Source of the DNA: Multifurca ochricompacta
Lineage: Eukaryota; Basidiomycota; Agaricomycetes; Russulales; Russulaceae
Reading direction: 5' to 3'
Assembly (NCBI GenBank): GCA_022496185.1
Contig: WTXG01000032.1
Span: forward strand, 230,412-294,411
DNA: 64,000 nucleotides
The stretch's first letter is position 1. Every line of letters starts with the position of its first letter. Made by a program: the position numbers and the translations under genes. Of this stretch, positions 1-10,345 are shown piece after piece. A model generated the notes under the pieces. That model worked only from the letters and a program-made list of their open reading frames with translations. It did no database searches and had not been told where the DNA came from.

Positions 1-803
1 AGATCTTCGTCTCCTAGATCCATAACTAGGAAACGAATATTCTTTGTAGCTTCTCCAACCTGGACTTTCAGGTCTGTGTAATGAGTGATTTTTCCAGCAC
101 AATTGGCTGTTCCATCAATATTCCAGATATTCTTTTCCTGGGGAAGAGCCAGCCTTCCCAAACCCATTGTTCTGATTAGTCGTGGGTGAATGAAGTTATC
201 TGTGGCTCCAGAGTCCACTAGAATGTCTCGATCGGCCATCCTCTGTGTAGTTTCAAAATGGACTGGTATTTTAATGACTTGAATCGACTAGCATACACAG
301 AGGTAACATGGAGTGCTCATGCCCAGGCCAACGGGTTTGAGCCTAACAAAAATCCTTCTTTGCAAACGCCTTTTCTACCAATATGGCGCATACTTCCTCA
401 CTCTCCTTCATCATATTAGCCCATATGTCTTGAGCCTTTTCTTCCTTTGACTGTTTGTCCACAGTGGGTGGATTATTCTGGATGGGGGTTTCTGCTGCAG
501 TGGTAGCGGCGGCAACACGTACCCCTTTTTGGGACAGTCCCGGGACATATGTCCTAGCGCTTTGCAGCGGAAGCATCGTCCCTCTTTCATCAGCGTCTGT
601 CACTCATCCTCCGTGAGTGTCACCCAGGCTCGGGCTCGGTCTGCAGAGGTGTCCATGGCATTTGGATCCCTCTGAGTGTGGTGGGCAGGCTTTACTCCAA
701 AAGCAGCCTTCCATTGATCTCAAGTCTTCCCTTTTTTGGTGTCGACCCCAAAACATGTTTGGAAGTCGAGATAGTCTTGCTGTTGTCGGCGGGTGGCATC
801 GAC
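1..803 (-). mobile_element. Ty3-like element 2, distal half (gag end to protease)
   Basis: This is the continuation of minus-strand element 2, whose 5' part lies at 8217-9891. Reading the minus strand, one sees the end of gag, a zinc-knuckle region with frame damage around 540-600, and an aspartic protease start with the Asp-Ser-Gly-Ala-Thr motif near 205-225. The same order occurs in elements 1 and 3. The reverse transcriptase and everything after it must lie left of the window. The left edge is cut by the window and the right edge is the insertion point of element 1. It is a fragmented element and I see no intact ORF. Confidence 0.85.
799..803. repeat. Target site duplication of element 1, left copy
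   Basis: The five bases TCGAC directly precede the TGTTAC start of the 5' LTR and are repeated at 8217-8221 after the 3' LTR. A 5-bp duplication is typical of Ty3-type integrases. Confidence 0.9.
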
Positions 804-1379
804 TGTTACGAACCCTGTCTCTTCCAACTTTCTTCCTCCTGCCTAACAACGACCCCTCCTTGCCGCCTACTTTACATTATCAGATCACGTCTCCATTGTG
901 GGATCCTTCACATGCCCTGCTCCCGTCCCCGTGACTGCCTTTGTCTATGTTTATGTCACTATACTCTTGTTTGGCTCTTATCTCTTATCCCTTATCTTTA
1001 CGACCGGACACTTACTTAATTCCCTATCAGAAGCTCGACTTTACGCCGTCCGCTTCCGTATATTGGGCCCACTTGACTCCGTTATCTTATCTATAGGTGC
1101 CCATTCGATTACGTATATAAGTCCACTGTAACTACATTGTAGACCTCAGACTCGACTTATTGAATACATCAGTGTTTGTCTTCCGGACTTCCCCTTAGAA
1201 TCTTTGACTCGATCATCTCAGTGCTTTTGGCACTTTCCGCTTAACATTGTCACTCGGGAACAGCCCCGTTGACCTTGACTCTACCACTCGAACTCCAAGA
1301 GGTCTTATTGATCTCTTCTCTGAACATACGTACAACGCTGTCGCACAAGTCGTGCGAACGTCTCACACCGGACGTAACA
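804..1379 (+). repeat. 5' LTR of element 1
   Basis: It runs from TGTTACGAACC to CGTAACA. The alignable copy is 7638-8216. I count nine substitutions, all C/T or G/A at CpG positions, and three one-base indels. In each indel this copy is one base shorter in a short homopolymer (near 973, 1063 and 1356). Confidence 0.93.
1114..1158 (+). promoter_or_regulatory. LTR promoter: TATA box and inferred transcript start
   Basis: TATATAA lies at 1114-1120. The 11-mer AGACTCGACTT at 1148-1158, about 34 bp downstream, is the reverse complement of the sequence just after the LTR (1382-1392). In self-primed elements this 11-mer is the RNA 5' end, so the spacing from the TATA box fits a start at about 1148. 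The start site is inferred. Confidence 0.6.
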
Positions 1380-1381
1380 TC

Positions 1382-1392
1382 AAGTCGAGTCT
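1382..1392 (+). promoter_or_regulatory. Self-complementary primer-binding site of element 1
   Basis: AAGTCGAGTCT lies two bases after the LTR end and pairs perfectly over 11 nt with AGACTCGACTT inside the LTR (1148-1158). The post-LTR sequence has no TGG, which a tRNA CCA-end primer site would show. This matches the self-priming seen in Tf1/sushi elements. Confidence 0.7.
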
Positions 1393-1398
1393 CTCACA

Positions 1399-2850
1399 GT
1401 GGCTTCCAGCCGCAGTCAGACCCTCTTCCGGAAGAACTCATCGAATGCAGAGACGAGAATAATCTTTCACAGCAAGTACTTGGCTCTGCCGCCTGGAAAG
1501 ACTTTGAATCCGAGTTTGGATACTACGTCTATCATGACGGAAGATACCAACCAGTAGAATACGACGAAGAGAAAAGAGTTTGGTATTGTATCCGATACTC
1601 GGACAGTCGAAACTCTTGGGTACAACCAGACCTGCCCCACCTGAATTTGGACTAGGCCCGTGGAGAGAAAATCCTCCGGCCATTGTCACGGACTCCGAAC
1701 CAGAGGAGTACGTAGAAGAACATAGTGAAGAAGCACTGGTATTAGCGTCGTCTACAGCCCCAGTTGCACCCGAAGTTGTCACGTTCAGAGCCCCTGCTTT
1801 GACAACTCCCCAGATCTCTATACAATCCGCCGACACCGTCACCCCGTTTACCAGAACATGTCTACCATCGCCGCCCAGCTTCCAGACCCCGCCCCACCAG
1901 CCCCAGTGGGGCACCACCAAACATCCCCCCCCGTCCGGACGATTATCAGGAGTGCTTCCCCAAACGTTCACTGGGGACCGCTCACAAAGCAAAAAATTCA
2001 TGTTGGAGTTCACACCTTTAAAAACTTCAACCATGACGTCCCACAGATTGTCAATCCGTTTCAACGAGCCAATCTGTTCCTTTCCCTGATTCGGGGGGAT
2101 GCGGTTGACGACTGGACCATGGAACAGCTGGAATGGCTGAATGAACAAGTCGAAAGTGGGCGTCGTACCACTAGCAAGGTCTTTGGGAGACCATCGCTGA
2201 GCGGTTTAAGGATGCCTTCACGGATGGGCAGGCCAAGCAGAAGGCAGCCCAGGAGCTCAAGTCCCTCAGAATGGAGAAGGGAGAACTTGACGCATATGTC
2301 GCCAAGTTCAGAAGTCTAGCCAACAGAGGCCGGCTATGACACTGACGAAGAGGCACATTAGACCTCTTTTCACAGGCTTGCCCAACCCCCTGGTCAAAAA
2401 TATCATTCAGTTTCATCACCCTCACACTGGGATACTTGGGTTGACACTGCTCGGAGGCAGCAACAAGATTACCTTGACTTCCAGACAAGGTTTGGAGTTG
2501 ACACCAAAAAAGGAAAAACCCGAGACCAGTGGAAGGCAGCGTTCGGAGTAAAGCCCGCGCCACATGGCCAGAGGGACCAAACGCTATGGATACCTCTGCG
2601 GATCGGGCCCGAGCTCGGGCGGCACTTACAGACGACGAGCGGCAGACGCTAATGAAGGAAGGACGCTGCTTCCGATGCAGAGCACTGGGACATATGTCCC
2701 GGACTGCCCTAAGAAGGGGGTACGAGTCGCCGTCGCCACTGTGGCACCAGAACATCCCATTCAGAACAACCCCCCCGTCGTGGATAACGGTCAAAAGAAG
2801 AGAAGGCTCAGGACATATGGGCCAACATGATGAAGGAGAGTGAGGAAGTA
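1399..2850 (+). pseudogene. Degenerate gag of element 1
   Basis: Translations in all three frames match in pieces the gag ORFs of elements 2 (8257-9273) and 3 (14257-15330). These include the stretches beginning ELIERRDENN, the middle part beginning FTGD, and the end near a CCHC knuckle (about 2670-2720) that is split between two frames. The expected start codon is GTG at 1399 where element 3 has ATG. Frame changes occur at least near 1620, 1860, 2170-2360 and 2690. Gag forms the particle and binds RNA; this copy cannot make a full protein as written. Confidence 0.8.
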
Positions 2851-3025
2851 CGCGCCATACTAGTAGAAAGGCATTTGCAAAGAAGGATTTTTGTTAGGCT
2901 CAAACCCATCGGCCTGGGCACGAGCACTCCATGTTACCTCTGTGTATGCTAGTCGATTCAAGTCATTGAAAATACCAGTCCACTTTGAAACTACACAGAG
3001 GACGGCTGATCGAGACATTTTAGTG

Positions 3026-6000
3026 GACTCTGGAGCCACGGACAATTTTATTCACCCATGACTAATTAAAACGATGGGTTTGGGACGGCTGGCACTTCCC
3101 CAAGAAAAGAACATTTGGAATATTGATGGACGGCCAACCGTGCCGGAAAAATCACTCACTACACGGACTTGAAGGTCCAGGTTGGAGAGGCTACGAAGAA
3201 CATTCGTTTCCTGATTACGGATCTAGGAGATGAAGACCTTATCCTAGGGTATCCATGGCTCGCCGCATTCGAACCCAAGATCAACTGGGCGGATGCGACG
3301 ATGGACAAAGAATCATACCCCACTATCATTACGTCCATAGGCTATGACTATACAGTCAGACATCCGACATAAGAGCCACGAGTACAGGAGAGGAAGACCC
3401 AGGTCACTGTTACGCTACTAAAGCATCAGAGCTAGCCCAAAAGCAATACAAGGGCAGCAGAAAGACATACAGCGATGTAGTGCCGAGTGTCTACCATCGG
3501 CATTGGAAGGTGTTCTCTGAAGAAGAATCCCAGCGTTTTCCACCTTCCAGACCATGGGACCACGCCATAGACCTACTCCCTGATACGCCAACAGCAATAG
3601 ATTGCAAAATCTATCCGCTGTCCCAGTCCGAGCAGGTGGCACTGACAGAGTTCCTTGAAGAACATTTGGCAAAAGGATATATTCGCCCATCCAAGTCGCA
3701 GTAGCCTCACCCTTCTTCTTCATCAAAAAGAAGGACGGCAAGCTGCGACCGGTTCAGGATTACCGGCGAATCAACACATACACCGTGAAGAATGCCTACC
3801 CCCTGCCGCTCATCTCCGAACTCATTGACACTATGAGGGATAAATCCCTCTTCTCGAAGATGGACGTACATGGGGTACAACAACGTTAGAATCAAGGAAG
3901 GTGACCAGTGCAAGGCGGCGTTCAAAACAAATCAAGGGTTGTTCGAACCCAATGTTATGTTCTTTGGTCTCACGAACTCGCCGCAACGTTCCAGTCTATG
4001 ATGAACCACATCTTCCGCGATCTCATTCTCACGGGAGAAGTAGTGGTCTATATGGACGACATCCTAGTAGCCACCCCAGATGATTGGACCACCACGACGT
4101 CGTGTACATCAGGTATTGGATATACTGCATGAACATGATCTCTACCTCAAACCTGCCAAATGCTCCTTCGAACAACGAGCGTTGAGTATCTAGGGGTCAT
4201 CTTGGAAGGAGGACAAGTGCGCATGGATCCCGTGAAAGTACAGGGAATCCGGGATGGCCGTGCCGACCTGCGTCAAGGATGTCCGATCGTTCATCGGATT
4301 CTGTAACTTTTACCGACGATTCGTCAAGGGATTTTCAGGCATAGCGCGACCACTGAACGACCTGCTGAAAAAGGATGTACCATGGCATTGGGATGCCGCA
4401 CAGCAGCAGGCGTTTGAACAGATCAGGGACCTTGTCGGCTCAGAACCAGTACTTATCCAACCAGATCTGGCCACCCCTTTGAAGTAGAAGTGGATGCCTC
4501 ACATTTTGCGAACGGGGCAGTATTATACCAGAGAGATGCCGCACAAGTGCTTCACCCAGTGCATACTACTCCGAAACCTTCTCCCCAGCCGAAAGAAACT
4601 ACGACATCTGGGACAGAGAGCTCTTAGCCATCGTCAAGGCACTACGACACTGGCGACCCTACTTGCAGGAACCCCCACAAGACCATCATCTATACTGATC
4701 ATTCCAACCTGTTATACTGGAAAGAACCCCATAAAATCAGTCGACGCGTGGCACGAGAGGTCTTGGAATTGGAAGAATATAACTTCACGCTGAAACACAT
4801 TGCTGGGAGTCAGAACGCTAGAGCAGATGCATTATCGCGCAGACCAGACATGCATACAGGGGAGGACGACAATAACGACATCACTGTCCTCCCAGAGGAA
4901 GTATTTGCCAAGACGGCCATCATCAGTCTCCATGACATGGACCTTTGGGCGCAAGTTTCCCAGAATATGAACCAAGACCTGTGCCTTTCATGGGCCGACA
5001 CGCACAATTGAAGAAAGTCAGTGGTCTTTGGTGGAAAGACGGGGATCGACTCGTTGTCACCGGTGGTGACAACATTAAGAGGGGGGTGATCCATTTTCAT
5101 CACGACTTCCCTCCGCTGGCCATCCGGCATTGCCAACACCTACGCCTGGCCAAGAGAGACTATTGGTGGCCCAATATGAAAAAGGACATCGAGAGCTATG
5201 TACAAGGATGCGCATCTGTCAAGCAAACAAAGTAACACCACCCGAAAGTCCCGCCAATGCTCCCCATTACTCCCACTACATCGACTCCTTTCCAACCATT
5301 GCCATGGACTTCATCGTCAAGCTGCCCAAATCACAAGGCTTCGACACTATCCTCACAGTCACCGATCATGATTGCTCCAAAGCGGCCTCTTCATTCCCTG
5401 TAACAAACTATCAGGCCGAAGGAGTGGCGAAACTATACCTGAATCATGTATACTGGCATTACGGACTCCCCAAAAGGATTATCTCTGACCGAGATACCCG
5501 TTTTACATCGGCGTTTGCGAGGGCCTATGCAAGATGCTAGATATCAGACAGAACATCTCGACCGCATACCATCCACAGACAGACGGACAGTCCGAACGGA
5601 CGAACCAATGGCTGGAACAGTATCTCCGGTTTTGGTGCAATGGCAGGCAGGACGACTGGGCAGAATGGCTGTCACGGCAGAATTCGCTCACAACTCATGG
5701 CCCAATGGAACGACAAAATCCACCCCTTTCTCCCTTATCATGGGCTGGACCCACGCACCACTGGACAGATAAGCCCATCAATGTCCCATCCGTAACAGAA
5801 CGATAGGCCAATGGGAAGAGCTGCGTCAATCAGCCAATGAAAACCTGGTAAAGGCGCAACAGCTTCTGGCAGCACAGCCAAGTACATTCACACCTTATCG
5901 ACCAATGACTGGGTATGGCTCGAGGGTAGGAATATTCACACGTCACACCCCTCGGCCAATTAGCGCCCCGACATCACGGACCCTTCCGGATCACAAGGAA

Positions 6001-6345
6001 GCTGTCGGATGTATCTTACGAGTTGCAGTTGCCGCCGAAATGGAAGATCCATCCAGTCTTCCATGCCAAGCTTCTGACCCCTTACAAGGAAACCTCCATT
6101 CATGGAGAGAACTTCCCGAGACCCCCGCCTGACCTTATCGATGGCAAAGAAGAATGGGAAGTGGAGCGCATTCTAGACTCCAAGCGACAAGGCCGAGGGC
6201 GCAAACTATTACCTGATCAAGTGGAAGGGATTCCCAGACTCTGACAATTCGTGGGAACCTGCCGGGGATATCTCTGCTCCAACCCTTATCTCGGAGTTCC
6301 ACATTCGGCATCCCAGAAGCGCCTAGAAATGCTTAAAAGAAACGC
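3026..6345 (+). pseudogene. Degenerate pol of element 1 (PR-RT-RH-IN-chromodomain)
   Basis: The protease motif Asp-Ser-Gly-Ala-Thr is at 3026-3040. The reverse transcriptase YMDD box is at 4049-4060, followed by the conserved region with FIGFCNFYRRF near 4290. RNase H lies at about 4470-4860. The integrase core covers about 5290-5760, with the MDFIVKLP and SDRDTRF motifs. A chromodomain-like C-terminus with EEWEVERILDS is near 6155. Pol cuts the polyprotein, copies the RNA and integrates the cDNA. In-frame stops or one-base shifts separate the parts near 3370, 3700, 4110, 4490, 5010 and 5230. The matching parts of minus-strand element 3 are mostly open. Confidence 0.85.
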
Positions 6346-6373
6346 CCCGAAGCCCCATTCACTTCCTCAGTAC

Positions 6374-7606
6374 ATGCTCTCCCAGCAACGTTCTAACACT
6401 ATCCAATCCATCATGTCTTTTGTCTCTGCCAACGCTGCCGTCGATGCCTTCACTGCCACCACCGTAGTAGTCGAGAACTTCCCTTCCGCTCATCCCTCAC
6501 ACATCCCTCCTCCCCGATTGACTACGAAGCTGCTGAGGCCCGGGTCAAAAACCAGTCCCCAACCCGAATGATGATTTCGAACACAGCGAAGAGCTGCATC
6601 CAAATGACCTGCTCGGCATGGATTGGATGACGAGGTACCCAAGTTCCCATTCTTCCTAACAACCCCAACTCCTCGACCTACTTCCCCCTCGAGATCACGA
6701 TGGCCGACGGAACTGTCGCCATCGCCAAGTATATATTCTACACCAATGGAGGAATGGATGTCGCTGGATGCATGAAGAAAGATGGCCCGTCTATGGGGCT
6801 CCGGTCTATTTAGACGAAAGGTATACAGGACGTCTTCACCACACCATGACTGACGAGCAGCTCGGACATCTGGCTGCTGAAACTCCCGCACCTTTGCCAT
6901 TGACGAGGTGCTCAACGATATGTGCCTTCCGCGTCTCAAAGCCGAAGTGATGAGACTGCGGAAGAATCTGACATTGCGCACAATGCTTAACAAACAGTAC
7001 AAAGAACATGCGAAGATGATGGCAAGGCTGACAAACGGGATGTTCCAAGTTGAGCAGGAGCTGGTGGAGATTAGGAAGAGGCTGGAGATAGGGGATGCCT
7101 ATCAGACAATCGCCGAACGGTACGCTGACACATATGCATGACCCCTCCCCCCACGATCATTAGGGGCTGCCCCGAGGCTGATACCAAACCGATTCGAAAT
7201 GCCGCGCATGCATGAGAACCCTCGTGGAGAGACATGCTGGCGATGCGATAGTAAGTATCACATCAGCTGGAACTGCCCCTTGAACCGCAAGTGGTGTCGG
7301 CATTGTCGCAGCAACCTCCATTGGAGCTGGTTCTGCATCTTCTGCCGTGTAGGAGTTGCCCCAACAATCGTCAATCCGTCGGGATGGTGCGGGAAGTGCC
7401 TCCGCCATAACTCAGGACACCGCGAGTTGGACTGCCCGATCTACGACATGTGCCGCTTATGTGGTCAGCGCGGTCCGTATGGGTTCCTTCGTACCCACCA
7501 ATGCCTGCAGGACTCAGACAAGGAGAATTATACGATGGATGATCGTAATGTAGCCGACGATTACTTGGAATTGGTACAGGATGATGACGGTACAAGTCGT
7601 TTCTAG
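6374..7606 (+). pseudogene. Third ORF of element 1, multi-zinc-knuckle protein, broken
   Basis: Downstream of the chromodomain, a further reading frame begins MLSQQRSNTIQSIMSF, and a matching start is found in element 3 (10308 down to 9892). The frame is interrupted in the middle. From 7199 to 7606 it stays open for 135 codons and is rich in Cys and His. I see two C-x2-C-x4-H-x4-C knuckles (starting CWRC and CRHC), one C-x2-C-x6-H-x4-C (starting CGKC) and a further CRLC pair. Knuckles of this type usually bind single-stranded nucleic acid. A separate knuckle ORF after integrase is not part of the standard Ty3 plan. The function is unknown. Confidence 0.7.
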
Positions 7607-7623
7607 CCGGGTCTGCTAGAACC

Positions 7624-7634
7624 AGAAGAGGGGG
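7624..7634 (+). promoter_or_regulatory. Polypurine tract of element 1
   Basis: The purine run AGAAGAGGGGG ends three bases before the 3' LTR. This is the usual place where plus-strand DNA synthesis is primed. Confidence 0.75.
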
Positions 7635-7637
7635 TGA

Positions 7638-8216
7638 TGTTACGAACCCTGTCTCTTCCGACTTTCTTCCTCCTGCCTAACAATGACCCCTCCTTGCCGC
7701 CTACTTTACATTATCAGATCACGTCTCCATTGTGGGATCCTTCACATGCCCTGCTCCCGTCCCCGTGACTGCCTTTGTCTATGTTTATGTCACTATACTC
7801 TTGTTTGGGCTCTTATCTCTTATCCCTTATCTTTACGACCGGACACTTACTTAATTCCCTATCAGAAGCTCGACTTTATGCCGTCCGCTTCCGTATATTT
7901 GGGCCCACTTGACTCCATTATCTTATCTATAGGTGCCCATTCGATTACGTATATAAGTCCGCTGTAACTACATTGTAGACCTCAGACTCGACTTATTGAA
8001 TACATCGGTGTTTGTCTTCCGGACTTCCCCTTAGAATCTTTGACTCGATCATCTCAGTGCTTTTGGCACTTTCCGCTTAACATTGTCACTTGGGAACAGC
8101 CCCGTTGACCTTGACTCTACCACTCGAACTCCAAGAGGTCTTATTGATCTCTTCTCTGAACATACGTACAACGCTGTCACACAAGTCGTGCGGAACGTCT
8201 CACACCAGACGTAACA
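7638..8216 (+). repeat. 3' LTR of element 1
   Basis: It is 579 bp, TGTTAC to GTAACA, about 98% identical to 804-1379. It holds the same TATATAA, cleanly followed by the AGACTCGACTT 11-mer. Confidence 0.93.
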
Positions 8217-8221
8217 TCGAC
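8217..8221. repeat. Target site duplication of element 1, right copy
   Basis: TCGAC, identical to 799-803. The bases on either side rejoin the minus-strand gag of element 2. Confidence 0.9.
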
Positions 8222-9273
8222 CCAGCTATCCCAGTCATGGGGATGGTGGAACTGGATTATATTTTGACTAGCGGGTTGGGCAACCCTTGCGAAAAGAGGT
8301 CCAGCGTGGCCTCTTCGTCTGTGTCATAGCCGGCCCTATTCGCCAGACTTCTGAATTTGGCGACGTATGCATCTAACTCGCCCTTCTCCATTCTAAGGGA
8401 CTTTAATTCTTGGGCTGCCTTCTGTTTGGCCTGCCCATCCGTGAACACGTCTTTAAACCGCTCGGCAATGGTCTCCCAAAGACCCTCACTTGTGGTACAG
8501 CGCCCACTCTCGACCTGTTCGTTCAGCCACTCCAGCTGCTCCATAGTCCAGTCATCAACCGCATCCCCTCGAATTAATGAAAGGAACAAATTGGCATGTT
8601 GAAATGGGTTGACAATCTGCGGGACGTTGTGGTTGAAGTTTTTAAAGGTCGTGAACTCCAACATAAACTTTTTGCTCTGCGAGCAGTCCCCAGTGAACGT
8701 TTGGGGCAACACTCCTGATAGTCTTCCAGATGGGGGAGGGATATTTGGTGGTGCCGCCACTGGGGCTGGTGGGGCAGGGTCTGGAAGTTGGGCTGCAATG
8801 GTGGACATGGTTTGATGGAATGGGGTGACGGTGTTTGTGGATTGTACTGATATCTGGGGAGTTGTCAAAGCAGGGGCTCTGGACGTGACAACTCTGGGTG
8901 CAACCGGAGACATAGACGCTGCTAATGCCGGTGCTTCTTCTTCACTGGGTTCTTCTATGTACTCCTCTGGTTCGGAGTCCGTGACAATGGCCAGAGGGTT
9001 TTCTCTCCATGGGCCTAGTCCAAATTCGGGTGGGGCGGGTCCTGTGGTGACCCAAGAGTGTCGGCTGTCCAAGTATCGGATGCAATACCAAACCCTCTTT
9101 TCATCGTTGTATTCTACCGGTTGGTATCTTCCATTGTGATAGACGTAGTATCCAAACTCGGACTCAAAGTCTTTCCAAGCAGCAGAGCCAAGTACTTGCT
9201 GTGAAAGATTATTCTCATCTCTGCGTTCGATGAGTTCTTCGCGGAAGAGGGTCTGACTGCAGCTGGAAGCCAC
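8217..9273 (-). pseudogene. gag of element 2, N-terminal part, interrupted by element 1
   Basis: On the minus strand an open frame of 338 codons starts with MASSCSQTLFREELIERR and runs through the capsid-like region to the point where element 1 is inserted. The rest of gag resumes at 803 and goes down. It closely resembles the gag of element 3 (14257-15330). Gag would build the virus-like particle. The interruption by a 7.4-kb insertion makes it non-functional, although the N-terminal frame itself is intact. Confidence 0.85.
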
Positions 9274-9292
9274 TGTGAGAGACTCGACTTGA

Positions 9293-9891
9293 TGTTACGT
9301 CTGGTGCGGGATGTACTGCACGACTTGTGCGACAGCGTACTGTTCGGGATCAGATAAGAAACCAATAAGGCTTCTTGGAGTGAGACGGGACGAGCCAAAG
9401 TCAAAGGGGCTGTACCCTGAGACAATGTTGAGTGGAAAGGGGTCGGAAACCCTGAGATGGACGAGTCAGAGGTTCAAAGGGGTGTCCAGAAGACAAGCAC
9501 CGATGTATTCAATAAGTCGAGTCTGAGGTCTACAAGGTAGTTACAGCAGACTTATATACATAATCGAATGGGCGTCTACGAGATAAGGAATCGGAGTCAA
9601 GTGGGCCCAAATATACGGAAGCGGACAGTGTAAAGTCGGGCTTCTGATAGGGTATTAAGTAAGTGTCCGAATCGTAAAGATAAAGCGATAAGCAGATAAG
9701 AAGATGAAGGGATAGACCAAACAAAGGAACACAGCAGATAAACACGGGCAATCAAAGAAGTCACAGTGAAGGACGCAGGGCATGTGACAGGTCCCACGAT
9801 GGAGACGTAATCTGGTAATGAAGTACAGGCGGAAGAGAGGGGTCGTCGTTGGGCAAGAAAAAGAAGACAGGAAGGGACAGGGTTCGTAACA
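9293..9891 (-). repeat. 5' LTR of element 2
   Basis: It is 599 bp. Read on the minus strand it begins TGTTACGAACCCTG (9891) and ends CGTAACA (9293). The next bases (9290-9280) read AAGTCGAGTCT, the same self-complementary primer site as in element 1. Beyond 9891 the sequence is element 3, so element 2 was inserted into element 3. The other LTR is outside the window. Confidence 0.9.
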
Positions 9892-10308
9892 GCCATTCTT
9901 CTTCATGCATCCTGCGACATCCATTCCTCCATTGGTATAGAAGATGTACTTAGCTATAGCCATGGTGCCATCCGCCATGGTGATCTCAAGCGGGAAGTAC
10001 ATTGATGAGTTCGGGTTGTTGGCGAAGAACGGGAACTCGGGAACTTCATCGCCCATCTCCATGCCTACCAAGTCGTTTGGGTGCAGCTCTTCACAGTGTT
10101 CGAAGTCGTTGTTGGGGTTGGGAGACTGGTTTTTTACTCGTGCTTCTGCGGCTTCGTAATCGATGGGGGATGAGGGACGTGTGGAGGGATGAGTGGAGGG
10201 AAAGTTTTCGACAACTACGGGGGAGGCAGTGAAAGTGTTGACAGCAGTGTTGGCAGTGATGAAAGACATAATGGATTGTATGGTGTTAGGACGTTGCTGT
10301 GAGAGCAT
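9892..10308 (-). pseudogene. Third ORF of element 3, N-terminal part
   Basis: It starts MLSQQRPNTIQSIMSF and stays open through a stretch with FPLEITMADGTMAIAKYI to the element 2 junction. It aligns with the broken third ORF of element 1 (6374 onward). The knuckle-bearing C-terminal half is on the far side of the insertion and is not in the window. The conserved start in two divergent elements supports a real protein. Confidence 0.65.
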
Positions 10309-10345
10309 GTACTGGGGAATTCAACGGGGTTCTGGGTTGCTCCTT

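Larger units (their letters stand above)
804..8216 (+). mobile_element. Complete Ty3-like LTR retrotransposon (element 1)
   Basis: The element is 7413 bp, bounded by direct LTRs (576 and 579 bp) starting TGTTAC and ending GTAACA, with a TCGAC target duplication. Between the LTRs lie gag with a zinc knuckle, protease, reverse transcriptase, RNase H, integrase, a chromodomain-like tail, and a third ORF with zinc knuckles. The gene order (integrase after RT/RNase H) marks it as Ty3-type, and the chromodomain suggests a chromovirus. It sits inside element 2 in opposite orientation. The reading frames are broken at many places, mostly by single-base differences from elements 2 and 3, so it looks non-autonomous as sequenced. 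Confidence 0.93.

Noticed and set aside
1438..2148. 236-codon frame on the minus strand inside element 1
   Set aside because: It is antisense to gag, whose sequence is supported by elements 2 and 3.
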